Origin: Erginobacter sp964587835
GTDB taxonomy: Bacteria; Auribacterota; Erginobacteria; Erginobacterales; Erginobacteraceae
Assembly (NCBI GenBank): GCA_964587835.1
Contig: CAZPMN010000050.1
Span: 1 to 12,187 of the forward strand
Direction of reading: 5' to 3'
Length of the DNA stretch: 12,187 nt
Shown here: piece by piece, positions 1 through 6,007 of the stretch
Layout: each line of letters begins with the position of its first letter
Position numbering within the stretch: position 1 is the stretch's first letter
The notes under the pieces: model-generated
What the model saw: only the letters and a program-made list of their open reading frames with translations
Told to the model about the DNA's origin: nothing
The model's database searches: none
Program-made: the position numbers and the translations under genes

Positions 1-20
1 ATTCAGTCACTGATTACTAT
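1..20 (-). repeat. Heptamer repeat, partial array cut by window edge
   Basis: Read on the minus strand this is ATAGTAA, then TCAGTGA, then CTGAAT. It matches the 7-bp family that fills other gaps here. ATAGTAA is a variant also seen as the leading unit of the arrays at 5632 and 5791. It is followed on the plus strand by three C-runs (21-25, 29-34, 38-43). Confidence 0.6.
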
Positions 21-43
21 CCCCCATTCCCCCCAAACCCCCC

Positions 44-73
44 TTGTCCGCCGGGGCGGACCTGTGCGATAAT
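44..73 (+). promoter_or_regulatory. Candidate sigma70-type promoter for the DHH gene
   Basis: TTGTCC at 44-49 (four of six matches to the -35 consensus) and GATAAT at 68-73 (five of six to the -10) are 18 bp apart. The spacer begins in an inverted repeat, GTCCGC-CGGG-GCGGAC (46-61), which could be an operator or chance. It lies about 60 bp before the ATG at 135. This rests only on sequence similarity to the consensus. Confidence 0.4.
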
Positions 74-134
74 ATCTCGCCGTCAAGGCAAATCTCCGCG
101 GTGCCGGGGCGGAAGACCCCGGGATTCGAAAACG

Positions 135-1178
135 ATGAAAAAAAACGAGAAATTAAAGGAACTGCTTAAGGTCTGCAGTGCGAAGTCCGAGCTGCTGATC
201 ATCCCCCACAACCATCCCGATCCCGATTCGCTGGCCAGCGCCTGGGCGCTCAAATACCTTTTGGGGGAGAAAGCCGGGGTCGACTCCACCGTCGCTTACG
301 GTGGGATCCTGGGGCGGGAGGAGAACCGGGCCTTCAAGAACCGGCTCAAGATCAAGGCGGTGGGACTGCGTTCGTCCCACTTCAAGAAATTCTCCTCGGT
401 CGCCCTGGTCGACTGCCAGCCGAAGGGGGGGAACGTCAACCTCCCGGAAGGACTCGAACCACTGATCGTGATCGACCACCACCCCCGGCGCAAGTCAACC
501 CGGGCCCGCTTCACCGACATCCAGCCCGACTGCGGAGCAACCGCCACCATCCTGGTCGAGTATCTGCGGGACGCCGGGGTGGTTATCCCCCCGCTTCTGG
601 CCACCGCCCTCTACTATGCCCTGATCTCCGAGACCCAGCACCTGGGACGGGACGTCACCGACCGGGACATCCTGGCCTCCACTTACCTATTCCCCCTCGC
701 CCGGCATCGTCTGATCTCCCGAATCGAGCATCCGGCCCAGAACCGAGAGTATTTTCAGCAGCTCTACCTGGCCTTGGGTAAGGCCTTCACCTACAAGACC
801 TTTATCGGGGCCCGGCTTGGCGAGGTCCACTACCCAAGCTTCGTTGCCCAGCTGGCCGATTTTCTGGTCTCGATGCGGCGGGCTACCTGGTGTTTTGTCA
901 CCGGGCGTTACCGGGATTCACTGCACATCTCGCTGCGGACCACCCACCCGCGAGCCCGAGCGGGGAAACTACTGCGCAAGGTCATCGCCAAGCGGGGGAA
1001 CGCGGGAGGACACGAGATGATCGCCGGAGGCCAGGTCCGGCTGGCCGGGATGTCCACCGAAGAGAGAGAAGCCCTCGAGGAGACCCTCTTCAAGCGGCTT
1101 TACAAGGAACTGGGCCTTCCGGAGGATCTCTCCCCCACTCCGCTGGTGGAAGGAGAAGAGGTGGGCGGTAAGCGGTAA
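135..1178 (+). CDS. DHH/DHHA1-family phosphoesterase (NrnA/RecJ-like)
   Basis: Predicted cytoplasmic manganese-dependent phosphoesterase of 347 residues, the size range of NrnA-type oligoribonuclease/pAp phosphatases. Visible DHH motifs: the first metal motif HNHPDPDS (H25, D29, D31), VDCQP with D93, and the signature IDHHP with D114-H115-H116. The segment at 165-173 (SETQHLGRD) sits where many family members have a D-T-x-x-F motif, so that motif is atypical. The DHHA1 substrate-binding domain fills the C-terminal third, with its glycine motif GGHEMIAGG at 291-299. NrnA proteins degrade nano-RNA and pAp; that activity here is inferred from family membership. The ATG at 135 has no clear Shine-Dalgarno at normal spacing. 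The last four residues (GGKR) and the TAA stop are encoded by the first two units of the downstream heptamer array, so the natural C-terminus may have been changed slightly. It converges with the MBL-fold gene. Confidence 0.9.
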   Translation: MKKNEKLKELLKVCSAKSELLIIPHNHPDPDSLASAWALKYLLGEKAGVDSTVAYGGILGREENRAFKNRLKIKAVGLRSSHFKKFSSVALVDCQPKGGNVNLPEGLEPLIVIDHHPRRKSTRARFTDIQPDCGATATILVEYLRDAGVVIPPLLATALYYALISETQHLGRDVTDRDILASTYLFPLARHRLISRIEHPAQNREYFQQLYLALGKAFTYKTFIGARLGEVHYPSFVAQLADFLVSMRRATWCFVTGRYRDSLHISLRTTHPRARAGKLLRKVIAKRGNAGGHEMIAGGQVRLAGMSTEEREALEETLFKRLYKELGLPEDLSPTPLVEGEEVGGKR

Positions 1179-1283
1179 TCAGTAAACAGTAAGCAGTAAG
1201 CAGTAAGCAGTAAGCAGTGAGCAGTGAGCGGTGAGCGGTGAGCAGTGAGCGGTGATCGGTGATCGGTAATCAGTGATCGGTAT
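1165..1283 (+). repeat. Heptamer tandem array, 17 units
   Basis: Seventeen contiguous 7-bp units, with the last base of the last unit deviating. The consensus is (G/T)C(A/G)GT(A/G)A, for example GCGGTAA, GCAGTAA, GCAGTGA, TCGGTGA. The array starts inside the DHH gene and supplies its stop codon (1176-1178). Because 7 is not a multiple of 3, the TAA/TGA in the units stops all three plus-strand frames within 21 bp. The complement is largely free of stops and would encode a period-7 peptide that I regard as spurious. Confidence 0.9.
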
Positions 1284-1292
1284 CGGCACCTG

Positions 1293-1339
1293 GTCATTGC
1301 GAGGAGGCCCGAAGGTATTCGGGCCGACGAAGCAATCTC
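1293..1339 (+). repeat. GTCATTGC...GCAATCTC hairpin element
   Basis: The outer ends pair (ATTGC with GCAAT), and inside is a perfect 8-bp stem, GGCCCGAA (1306-1313) with TTCGGGCC (1318-1325), around a GGTA loop. From memory, elements of this general form (GTCATTGCGAGG...GAAGCAATC) are scattered in many bacterial genomes. There is only one copy in this window. A second small hairpin follows (AAGGCAA 1351-1357 with TTGCCTT 1360-1366). Confidence 0.6.
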
Positions 1340-1365
1340 AACGGGAAGCAAAGGCAAGATTGCCT

Positions 1366-1438
1366 TATCGCCCTTCGGGCTTGCAGGATCGGAATGCCGG
1401 CGGCATTCCTTGTGGTAATTGCAGTATCGCTCCGCTTG
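1366..1438 (+). repeat. 73-bp hairpin module, copy 1
   Basis: Begins TATCGCCCTTCGGGC (a small GCCC/GGGC hairpin), then the strong hairpin GGAATGCC-GGC-GGCATTCC at 1391-1409, and ends near CGCTTG. Near-identical full-length copies lie at 5816 and 10767, all exactly 73 bp, with only a few substitutions outside the hairpins. No T-tract follows the hairpin, so I do not call it a terminator. Confidence 0.85.
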
Positions 1439-1451
1439 CGGGAGGCAGGAA

Positions 1452-1470
1452 GCGGTAAGCAGTAAGCGGT
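1452..1470 (+). repeat. Heptamer array, 2 units plus a partial
   Basis: GCGGTAA (1452-1458), GCAGTAA (1459-1465) and a partial GCGGT. It joins the 73-bp module to the 91-bp inverted-repeat element. Confidence 0.8.
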
Positions 1471-1487
1471 TCGGGATAGGCAGGGAC

Positions 1488-1578
1488 TGAATATCCAATC
1501 TTCAGCAGGGAATATCCAATGAAGAAGGAAAGACGGTACTTGAAATTTGGATATTCCTTGTTGGTTATTGGATATTGA
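1488..1578 (+). repeat. 91-bp inverted-repeat element, copy A
   Basis: Starts TGAATATCCAAT and ends TTATTGGATATTGA. Arms of about 33 bp (built from AATATCCAAT and AACAAGG-type motifs) are complementary across a central core of about 25 bp containing GGAAAGACGGTACTTG. As a single strand it would fold into a long hairpin. Copies lie at 5658 (same orientation), 10880 and 11888 (both inverted). It resembles a miniature inverted-repeat element, but no mobilising enzyme is present and no flanking duplication is obvious. Confidence 0.85.
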
Positions 1579-1600
1579 GGTTTAAGCTTAGACAGCGGGG
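1577..1600 (+). repeat. 24-bp module, copy 1
   Basis: GAGGTTTAAGCTTAGACAGC followed by GGGG. A copy with three substitutions lies at 5765-5788. Here it runs straight into the 42-bp module, sharing GG. At the other locus the two are separated by about 140 bp of heptamers and a 73-bp module. Confidence 0.7.
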
Positions 1601-1640
1601 CCGAAATGGCTGAATCCTGTTCATCCTGTTATCCTGTCAA
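1599..1640 (+). repeat. 42-bp module, copy 1
   Basis: Runs from GGCCGAAATGGCTGAATCC to TCCTGTTATCCTGTCAA, with short internal repeats of TCCTGTT. The stretch at 5927-5968 is identical at all 42 positions. In both places a short heptamer array follows within a few bases. Confidence 0.85.
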
Positions 1641-1645
1641 TAGAA

Positions 1646-1666
1646 GCGGTAATCGGTGATCAGTGG
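1646..1666 (+). repeat. Heptamer array, 3 units, overlapping the MBL gene stop
   Basis: GCGGTAA, TCGGTGA, TCAGTGG. The complement of the TCA at 1660-1662 is the TGA stop of the minus-strand MBL-fold gene. Both genes of this convergent pair therefore end inside heptamers of the same family. Confidence 0.75.
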
Positions 1667-2763
1667 GCAGGGGCCGGTGAGGGGGTGGATTGCCTTTTCG
1701 CCCGGGCCTGTTCCTTCAGTTCCACGGCGTCGGGTTTGAGGTAGGCGATCTGGTAAGTATTTCCATCGGTGGTGACGACGACCGTGTCGTCACCGTGACA
1801 TTCCGAGGCCGCCTTTCCTTTGTCCAGCCGGTCCGTCCGCCAGACCCGGACCCCGTGATCCTCATATCTCTTGATCAGAGAGGCGTCGGGCAAACCATGC
1901 CGGTTGCCGGCCATAATGATCCCCTCTTTCGGGGCGACCGCCTCGATGTAGGGGTTGGTGCTGGAGGTCTCGCTCCCGTGATGGGGAATCTTCAGGATGG
2001 TGGATTTCAGCTTGTTCTCCTCTTCGCCGAGATAGGTGTCGAGGAGAAAACGCTCCACCCCGATCGCCTGATCGGGATTGTGCCATCCCGCCGAGTTGGG
2101 TCGGAACTTCCCCTCGGAGTCGCCGGTGAAGAGGAAACTGACCTCGCCGTATTCCAGCCGGAGAACAATCGAACTGTTGTTGACCGTGGACTCGGAGACC
2201 GCCGGGTTGCTGTGGAGAATCTCCACCTTGAGCTCCTCCCCCCAGTCCAGCTTTAGAGGCACCGCCTGGCCGAGAGATTGAGTTCCCGGGATGGCAGGGA
2301 TCCCAATGGCGGGGAAGTAAAAGACGCACGCGGGCTCGACCAGGGCGCTCCAGCAGAAGGACCCGAAGTAAGAGCTGGTGGATTGAAAACCGGGGTCGAG
2401 CACCCGTTTTGCCCGGTACATCTGTAACATCCCCACCAAGCCCCGGTAGTGGTCGTTATGAGCGTGGGTGTTGATCATCCACTCGATCTCCGAGCCCCAC
2501 TTCAGTCCGAGGGGAGGCATAATATCCTTGATCCTCTGCGAACTGGGGCCGCCGTCGATGATGATGTTGTAGCCCTCACAGCGGCCGTTATCCCGGATCC
2601 CGTCGTCCGGGGTTTTGATCCAGATGCAGTCCCCGTGGCCGACGTCGATGAAGTGGACGACCAGGGGCGTGATCTCGGCCTCGGCCGCCCAGAGGCCGGA
2701 GGCGAGGAGGAAGAGAAGCAGGAGCGCCGATAGGGATTGGGATCGTTTTACGGGCAGGTGCAT
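1660..2763 (-). CDS. Exported ComEC/Rec2-type MBL-fold hydrolase
   Basis: Metallo-beta-lactamase-fold protein of 367 residues, similar to the C-terminal hydrolase domain of ComEC but without a channel domain. The start at 2763 is preferred over the upstream frame opening at 2847: the complement has GGGAGAGAG just before ATG, and the protein then begins with a signal peptide (KR, a Leu-rich core, AEA near residue 28). Motifs in mature order: HFIDVGHGD (37-45), the metal motif THAHNDH (H100, H102, D104, H105), NNSS near 195, FTGD with D215, and PHHGSE with H261-H262. ComEC-like MBL domains are linked to DNA or nucleotide phosphodiester hydrolysis; the substrate here is unknown. A signal peptide without a lipobox suggests the periplasm or outside. 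A weak TACAAT (complement of 2815-2820) could be its -10. The last residue and stop fall in a heptamer repeat. Confidence 0.85.
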   Translation of the reverse strand: MHLPVKRSQSLSALLLLFLLASGLWAAEAEITPLVVHFIDVGHGDCIWIKTPDDGIRDNGRCEGYNIIIDGGPSSQRIKDIMPPLGLKWGSEIEWMINTHAHNDHYRGLVGMLQMYRAKRVLDPGFQSTSSYFGSFCWSALVEPACVFYFPAIGIPAIPGTQSLGQAVPLKLDWGEELKVEILHSNPAVSESTVNNSSIVLRLEYGEVSFLFTGDSEGKFRPNSAGWHNPDQAIGVERFLLDTYLGEEENKLKSTILKIPHHGSETSSTNPYIEAVAPKEGIIMAGNRHGLPDASLIKRYEDHGVRVWRTDRLDKGKAASECHGDDTVVVTTDGNTYQIAYLKPDAVELKEQARAKRQSTPSPAPAH

Positions 2764-2868
2764 ATCTCTCTCCCGGATGCCGGCGCCGGGTGAAGCAACC
2801 CGCGCGCTGTTATTATTGTAGCATAAGGCTAAGGCAAAGGAAGCCAATAATCCCGGCCCAGAGATGGC

Positions 2869-2896
2869 TTTACTTCCCCCCAGGATAACCTATAAT
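2869..2896 (+). promoter_or_regulatory. Promoter for the CodA-like gene
   Basis: A perfect -10, TATAAT at 2891-2896, with TTTACT at 2869-2874 as a 16-bp-spaced -35 (four of six matches). It lies in the divergent gap, one of the few gaps free of repeat modules, and is followed by a strong ribosome binding site, GGGAGGA (2933-2939), six bases before the ATG. Confidence 0.6.
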
Positions 2897-2945
2897 AATC
2901 CGGAGCGGACAATCATACGCCAACCCCAATCAGGGAGGACTACCT

Positions 2946-4154
2946 ATGGACCTGCTGATCAAGAACGCCCGGCTCCGGAAAGAGGAAGGGACCTTCGACA
3001 TCGCCGTCACCGGAGGCAAGATCGAGAAGATCGCGGCCGGGATCACCGGGAAGGCCGAGACCGAGCTGGACGCCGGCGGGTGCCTGGCCACCGAGTCGTT
3101 TCTCAACGCCCACCTCCACCTCTGCAAGGTCTATACCCTGCAGATGATGAGCGAGGACGCCCTCAAGGATTATCACGACGAAGGGATGGGCAAGGCAATG
3201 ACCGCCATCGAGGCGGCGGCCAAGGTCAAGGAGAACTACGACGAGAAGTGGATCCTCCCCAACGTGAGAAAAGCGGTCAAGCTGGCCGCCCGCCACGGCA
3301 CCACCCACATCCGGGCCCTGGCCGACGTTGACAGCAAGGCCAAACTGGAGGGAATCAAGGCCCTGCTCAAGGCCCGGGAGGAGTTCAAGGATATCGTTGA
3401 ACTCCAGGTGGTCGCCTTCCCCCAAGACGGGGTGGTCCGGGAACCCGGCGCCGCTGAACTGGTCCGGGAGGCCCTGGAGATGGGAGCCGACGTGGTCGGG
3501 GGCATCCCCTGGATCGAGTTCACCGAGGCCGACGAGCAGGAACACATCGACCGGATGGTCGATCTGGCCGTCGAGTTCGACCGGAACGTATCGATGCTGG
3601 TCGACGACGCCGGCGATCCGGGACTGCGGACCCTGGAGATGCTGGCCCTAAAGACCATCGAAAAGGGATGGGAGGGCCGGGTCCTGGCCCATCACGCCCG
3701 GGCGATGTGCCTCTATCCCGACCCCTACTTCATGAAGCTGGTCGCCCTGCTGAAGCGGGCCCGGCTGGGCGTGGTCAGCGACCCCCACACCGGGCCCCTG
3801 CACGCCCGGGTCCGGGATCTGCTCCGAGAGGGTGCGCTGGTCTGCCTGGGCCAGGACGATGTCTCCGACGCCTACTATCCTTACGGCCGCAACAGTATGC
3901 TCGAGGTCGCCTTCCTCAACTCCCATCTGCTCTGGATGACCTCGACCGAGGATATGGAGACCCTCTACGACATGATCTCCATCGAAGCCGCCCGGGCGAT
4001 GGGGGTGGCCGACTTCAAGCTGGAGGCCGGACGGACCGCCAACCTGGTCGTGCTCCAGGACGAGTCGGTGGTAGAGGCCTTCCGGAATCACCGGGAGGTG
4101 AAGTACCTGGTCAGCCACGGCCGCCTGGTCGACCTCGACTCCCTCCGGGATTGA
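2946..4154 (+). CDS. Cytosine-deaminase-like amidohydrolase, altered active site
   Basis: Amidohydrolase-superfamily protein of 402 residues that aligns along its length with E. coli CodA as I remember it: LQVVAFPQDG (153-162), EALEMGADVVGGIP (175-188), GQDDV (302-306) and YPYGRNSML (311-319). Kept residues: the HxH metal pair H56/H58, H250 and D304 with D305. Changed residues: where CodA has the strand-5 motif VHCDE (metal ligand His and catalytic Glu), this protein has MLVDD, so His becomes L218 and Glu becomes D221. The RTHVDV motif is RALADV (His to L125), and GIPHFEF is GIPWIEF (His to W189). It may be a subfamily with another substrate or metal geometry, or a non-catalytic protein. Start set by a strong ribosome binding site. 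Cytoplasmic; no signal peptide. A TPR lipoprotein gene follows 32 bp downstream. Confidence 0.8.
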   Translation: MDLLIKNARLRKEEGTFDIAVTGGKIEKIAAGITGKAETELDAGGCLATESFLNAHLHLCKVYTLQMMSEDALKDYHDEGMGKAMTAIEAAAKVKENYDEKWILPNVRKAVKLAARHGTTHIRALADVDSKAKLEGIKALLKAREEFKDIVELQVVAFPQDGVVREPGAAELVREALEMGADVVGGIPWIEFTEADEQEHIDRMVDLAVEFDRNVSMLVDDAGDPGLRTLEMLALKTIEKGWEGRVLAHHARAMCLYPDPYFMKLVALLKRARLGVVSDPHTGPLHARVRDLLREGALVCLGQDDVSDAYYPYGRNSMLEVAFLNSHLLWMTSTEDMETLYDMISIEAARAMGVADFKLEAGRTANLVVLQDESVVEAFRNHREVKYLVSHGRLVDLDSLRD

Positions 4155-4186
4155 GCTCTTGTTGCACAAAACATACATGACATGAA

Positions 4187-5584
4187 ATGTGCAATAAGGG
4201 GGCGGTGATCATAAGATATCAGAGCCTGATTCCGCTACTTTTCCTTCTGGCCGCGGGGTGCGGAACCGAGACCGGACCGGAGCCGGCGGCCGACCCCGCC
4301 GACCGCCGGGCCCTGCTGGAGAGTAAACTCCGCCTGGCCGAGGGATACCTGGAGAACGGTCGGGCGGGCAGCGCCGAAGAACTCTTCCGGGAAATCCGCC
4401 GGGCCGATCCTGAATCAGGCCCCGCCGCCGCCGGCCTGACCCGGGTCTATCTCCTCACCGGACGGACCCGGGAGGCAGTCCGGATGGGAGAGGTGGCCGT
4501 CCGGATCGACCCTGACCGGGCCGAAACCTGGCAGGACCTGGCCCGGGCCCAAGCCGGCGAAGGAATGCCCGGGGAATCGGTCTGGTCGCTGCGGAAGGCA
4601 GTTCAGCTAGAACCCGGCAACCCTCTCTACCAGAACGAACTGGGGGCGGCCCTGGGCCAGGTCGGCAACTACCGGGAAGCGATCGCCGTCCTGAACCGCG
4701 CTCTCGCCCTGGACCCCGATTATCCGGACGCGCTCAACAACTTGGCGATGGCCCATCTCCAGGCCGGCGAACGCGACCGGGCGGAGGAACTGATCGGACG
4801 GGCCCTGGAAGTCAAGGCCGATGAAGCCCGGACTCACCTCAACCGGGGGATCATTCTCCGCGAGCGGGGGGAGATCGAGGGAGCCCGGGAGAGCTTCCGG
4901 GAAGCGATCCGGCTCGATCCGAACCTGGTGGCGGCTTACTACCTCTCGGGCACAATCCACCTTGAAGAGGGACGCCTCCGGGAGGCCCGGGATGACTTCA
5001 CCGCAATCATCGAACGCATCCCCGGATTCACCGCCGCCTATATCCGACTGGGTGAAGTAGCGCTCAGGCTCGGGGAGACCGACCGGGCGGTGGAACGGCT
5101 GGAGAAGGCAATCGAACTATCCCCCCGGGAAGCGGAGCCCTACGCCCTGCTGGGCCGGGCCCGGCTGGCGCGGGAGGAATACGATCGGGCCTCCACCGCC
5201 ATCACTTGGGCGCTCAACCTGGCCCCCGACAACCCTGATTACTATCGGCTGGCGGCTGAACTCTTCCTGGCCCGGGACCAGGTGCGGGAGGCGGAGGAGG
5301 CCCTCACCCGGGCCAGGAAGATCGCCCCGGAGGATCCCCGAATCCCGCTCGACTTGGGCCGACTCTATATCCGGGCCAGCCAGCCGGAGCAAGCCCTCGA
5401 ATTGCTCGAGGAGACACTGGCCCTCGACCCGGAAGGCGAATCCGGAAGGGCGGCCCGACTGGAACTGGAACTGCTGGCCGGTGAGAGCAAAACGGCCCCG
5501 GAAGAGGGGGCCGGACGGGAGGAGCACTTCTGGGAGACCGTTTTCGAGCGGATCAATCTCTCCCCCACACCGGAGGAGGAGTGA
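4187..5584 (+). CDS. TPR-repeat lipoprotein, 11 repeats
   Basis: Protein of 465 residues. The N-terminus has a lipoprotein signal with lipobox AAGC (C25 from the ATG at 4187), so it is probably a membrane-anchored periplasmic scaffold. From about residue 47 the sequence reads as eleven consecutive 34-residue tetratricopeptide repeats, each ending in forms such as ALALDPDY, AIRLDPNL or AIELSPRE. A short acidic tail ends in SPTPEEE. TPR arrays bind partner proteins or peptides; the partner cannot be inferred. The start is uncertain: the ATG at 4187 has no Shine-Dalgarno, whereas a GTG at 4205 follows AAGGGGG too closely (2 bases) but would give a more typical signal peptide length. Probably cotranscribed with the CodA-like gene. 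It is rich in Arg/Glu/Leu, like the other genes here. Confidence 0.88.
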   Translation: MCNKGAVIIRYQSLIPLLFLLAAGCGTETGPEPAADPADRRALLESKLRLAEGYLENGRAGSAEELFREIRRADPESGPAAAGLTRVYLLTGRTREAVRMGEVAVRIDPDRAETWQDLARAQAGEGMPGESVWSLRKAVQLEPGNPLYQNELGAALGQVGNYREAIAVLNRALALDPDYPDALNNLAMAHLQAGERDRAEELIGRALEVKADEARTHLNRGIILRERGEIEGARESFREAIRLDPNLVAAYYLSGTIHLEEGRLREARDDFTAIIERIPGFTAAYIRLGEVALRLGETDRAVERLEKAIELSPREAEPYALLGRARLAREEYDRASTAITWALNLAPDNPDYYRLAAELFLARDQVREAEEALTRARKIAPEDPRIPLDLGRLYIRASQPEQALELLEETLALDPEGESGRAARLELELLAGESKTAPEEGAGREEHFWETVFERINLSPTPEEE

Positions 5585-5631
5585 GGGGACAGAAACTGCA
5601 TATTATCTTGTCAGCGTCTCCGGGATGGGGA

Positions 5632-5657
5632 ATAGTGAGCGGTGAGCGGTGAGCAGT
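5632..5657 (+). repeat. Heptamer array joined to a 91-bp element
   Basis: ATAGTGA, GCGGTGA, GCGGTGA, GCAGT. It passes into the 91-bp element through GCAGTTGAATATCC (5653-5666). The same junction occurs in inverted orientation at 11970-11983. The 47 bp between the TPR gene stop and this array show no recognisable feature. Confidence 0.8.
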
Positions 5658-5749
5658 TGAATATCCAATATTCAACAAGGAATAACCAACCAGGAAGGAT
5701 AAGCCGGTACTTGGAAATTGGATATTCCTTGTTGGTTATTGGATATTGA
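5658..5749 (+). repeat. Inverted-repeat element, copy B (92 bp)
   Basis: Same layout as copy A: it begins TGAATATCCAATATTCAA and ends ATTGGATATTGA, with core AAGCCGGTACTTGG. The core has diverged from the other copies (GGATAAGCCGG in place of GGAAAGACGG). The right arm is nearly identical to copies A and D. Confidence 0.85.
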
Positions 5750-5764
5750 AGTGGGGGGCGGAAC

Positions 5765-5788
5765 GAGGTTTGTGCTTAGAAAGCGGGG
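5765..5788 (+). repeat. 24-bp module, copy 2
   Basis: GAGGTTTGTGCTTAGAAAGC then GGGG, differing from 1577-1600 at three positions. The partner 42-bp module, adjoining at the first locus, lies 138 bp further on here. Confidence 0.65.
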
Positions 5789-5790
5789 CA

Positions 5791-5817
5791 ATAGTAATCG
5801 GTAATCGGTAAGCAGTA
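5791..5817 (+). repeat. Heptamer array leading into the 73-bp module
   Basis: ATAGTAA, TCGGTAA, TCGGTAA, GCAGTA. The last unit runs into the 73-bp module (TATCGCCC). An array-to-73-bp-module order is also seen at 10762-10767. Confidence 0.8.
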
Positions 5818-5888
5818 TCGCCCTTCGGGCTTGCCGGATCGGAATGCCGGCGGCATTCCTTGTGGTAATTGTAGTATCGCTTCGCTTG
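5816..5888 (+). repeat. 73-bp hairpin module, copy 2
   Basis: Matches copy 1 with only a few substitutions. The GGAATGCC-GGC-GGCATTCC hairpin lies at 5841-5859. It is followed by 38 bp without a recognised repeat (5889-5926), then the 42-bp module. Confidence 0.85.
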
Positions 5889-5926
5889 AAGGGAACTGTT
5901 ACGCGCGGTTTAGTACAAGAAATCGA

Positions 5927-5968
5927 GGCCGAAATGGCTGAATCCTGTTCATCCTGTTATCCTGTCAA
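5927..5968 (+). repeat. 42-bp module, copy 2
   Basis: Identical to 1599-1640. Full identity over 42 bp at a 4.3-kb distance suggests recent spread, gene conversion or selection on the sequence. Confidence 0.85.
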
Positions 5969-5973
5969 CATTA

Positions 5974-5994
5974 TCTGTAAGCGGTAAACAGTAA
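5974..5994 (+). repeat. Heptamer array abutting the cyclase gene RBS
   Basis: TCTGTAA, GCGGTAA, ACAGTAA. One base later comes GGAGGAA (5996-6002), the Shine-Dalgarno of the cyclase-family gene. The repeat block therefore reaches the translation start signal, and any nearby promoter must lie inside the repeats or read through them. Confidence 0.75.
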
Positions 5995-6007
5995 TGGAGG
6001 AACAAGA

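Noticed and set aside
1165..1283. Heptamer array as a CRISPR array
   Set aside because: Units are 7 bp, contiguous and without unique spacers; no cas gene is nearby.
1391..1409. GGAATGCC/GGCATTCC hairpin as an intrinsic terminator
   Set aside because: The following sequence is TTGTGGTAATTG with no T-tract; the hairpin is part of a dispersed 73-bp module.
1100..1498. A 132-codon minus-strand reading frame across the heptamer array
   Set aside because: Its centre is only the translated heptamer array (a 7-residue period), the rest crosses other repeat modules and the DHH gene, and there is no ribosome binding site. Treated as spurious.
2784..2791. GCGCCGGG/CCGGCG-type small palindrome near the MBL start as an operator
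   Set aside because: It is short and expected by chance in such GC-rich sequence.
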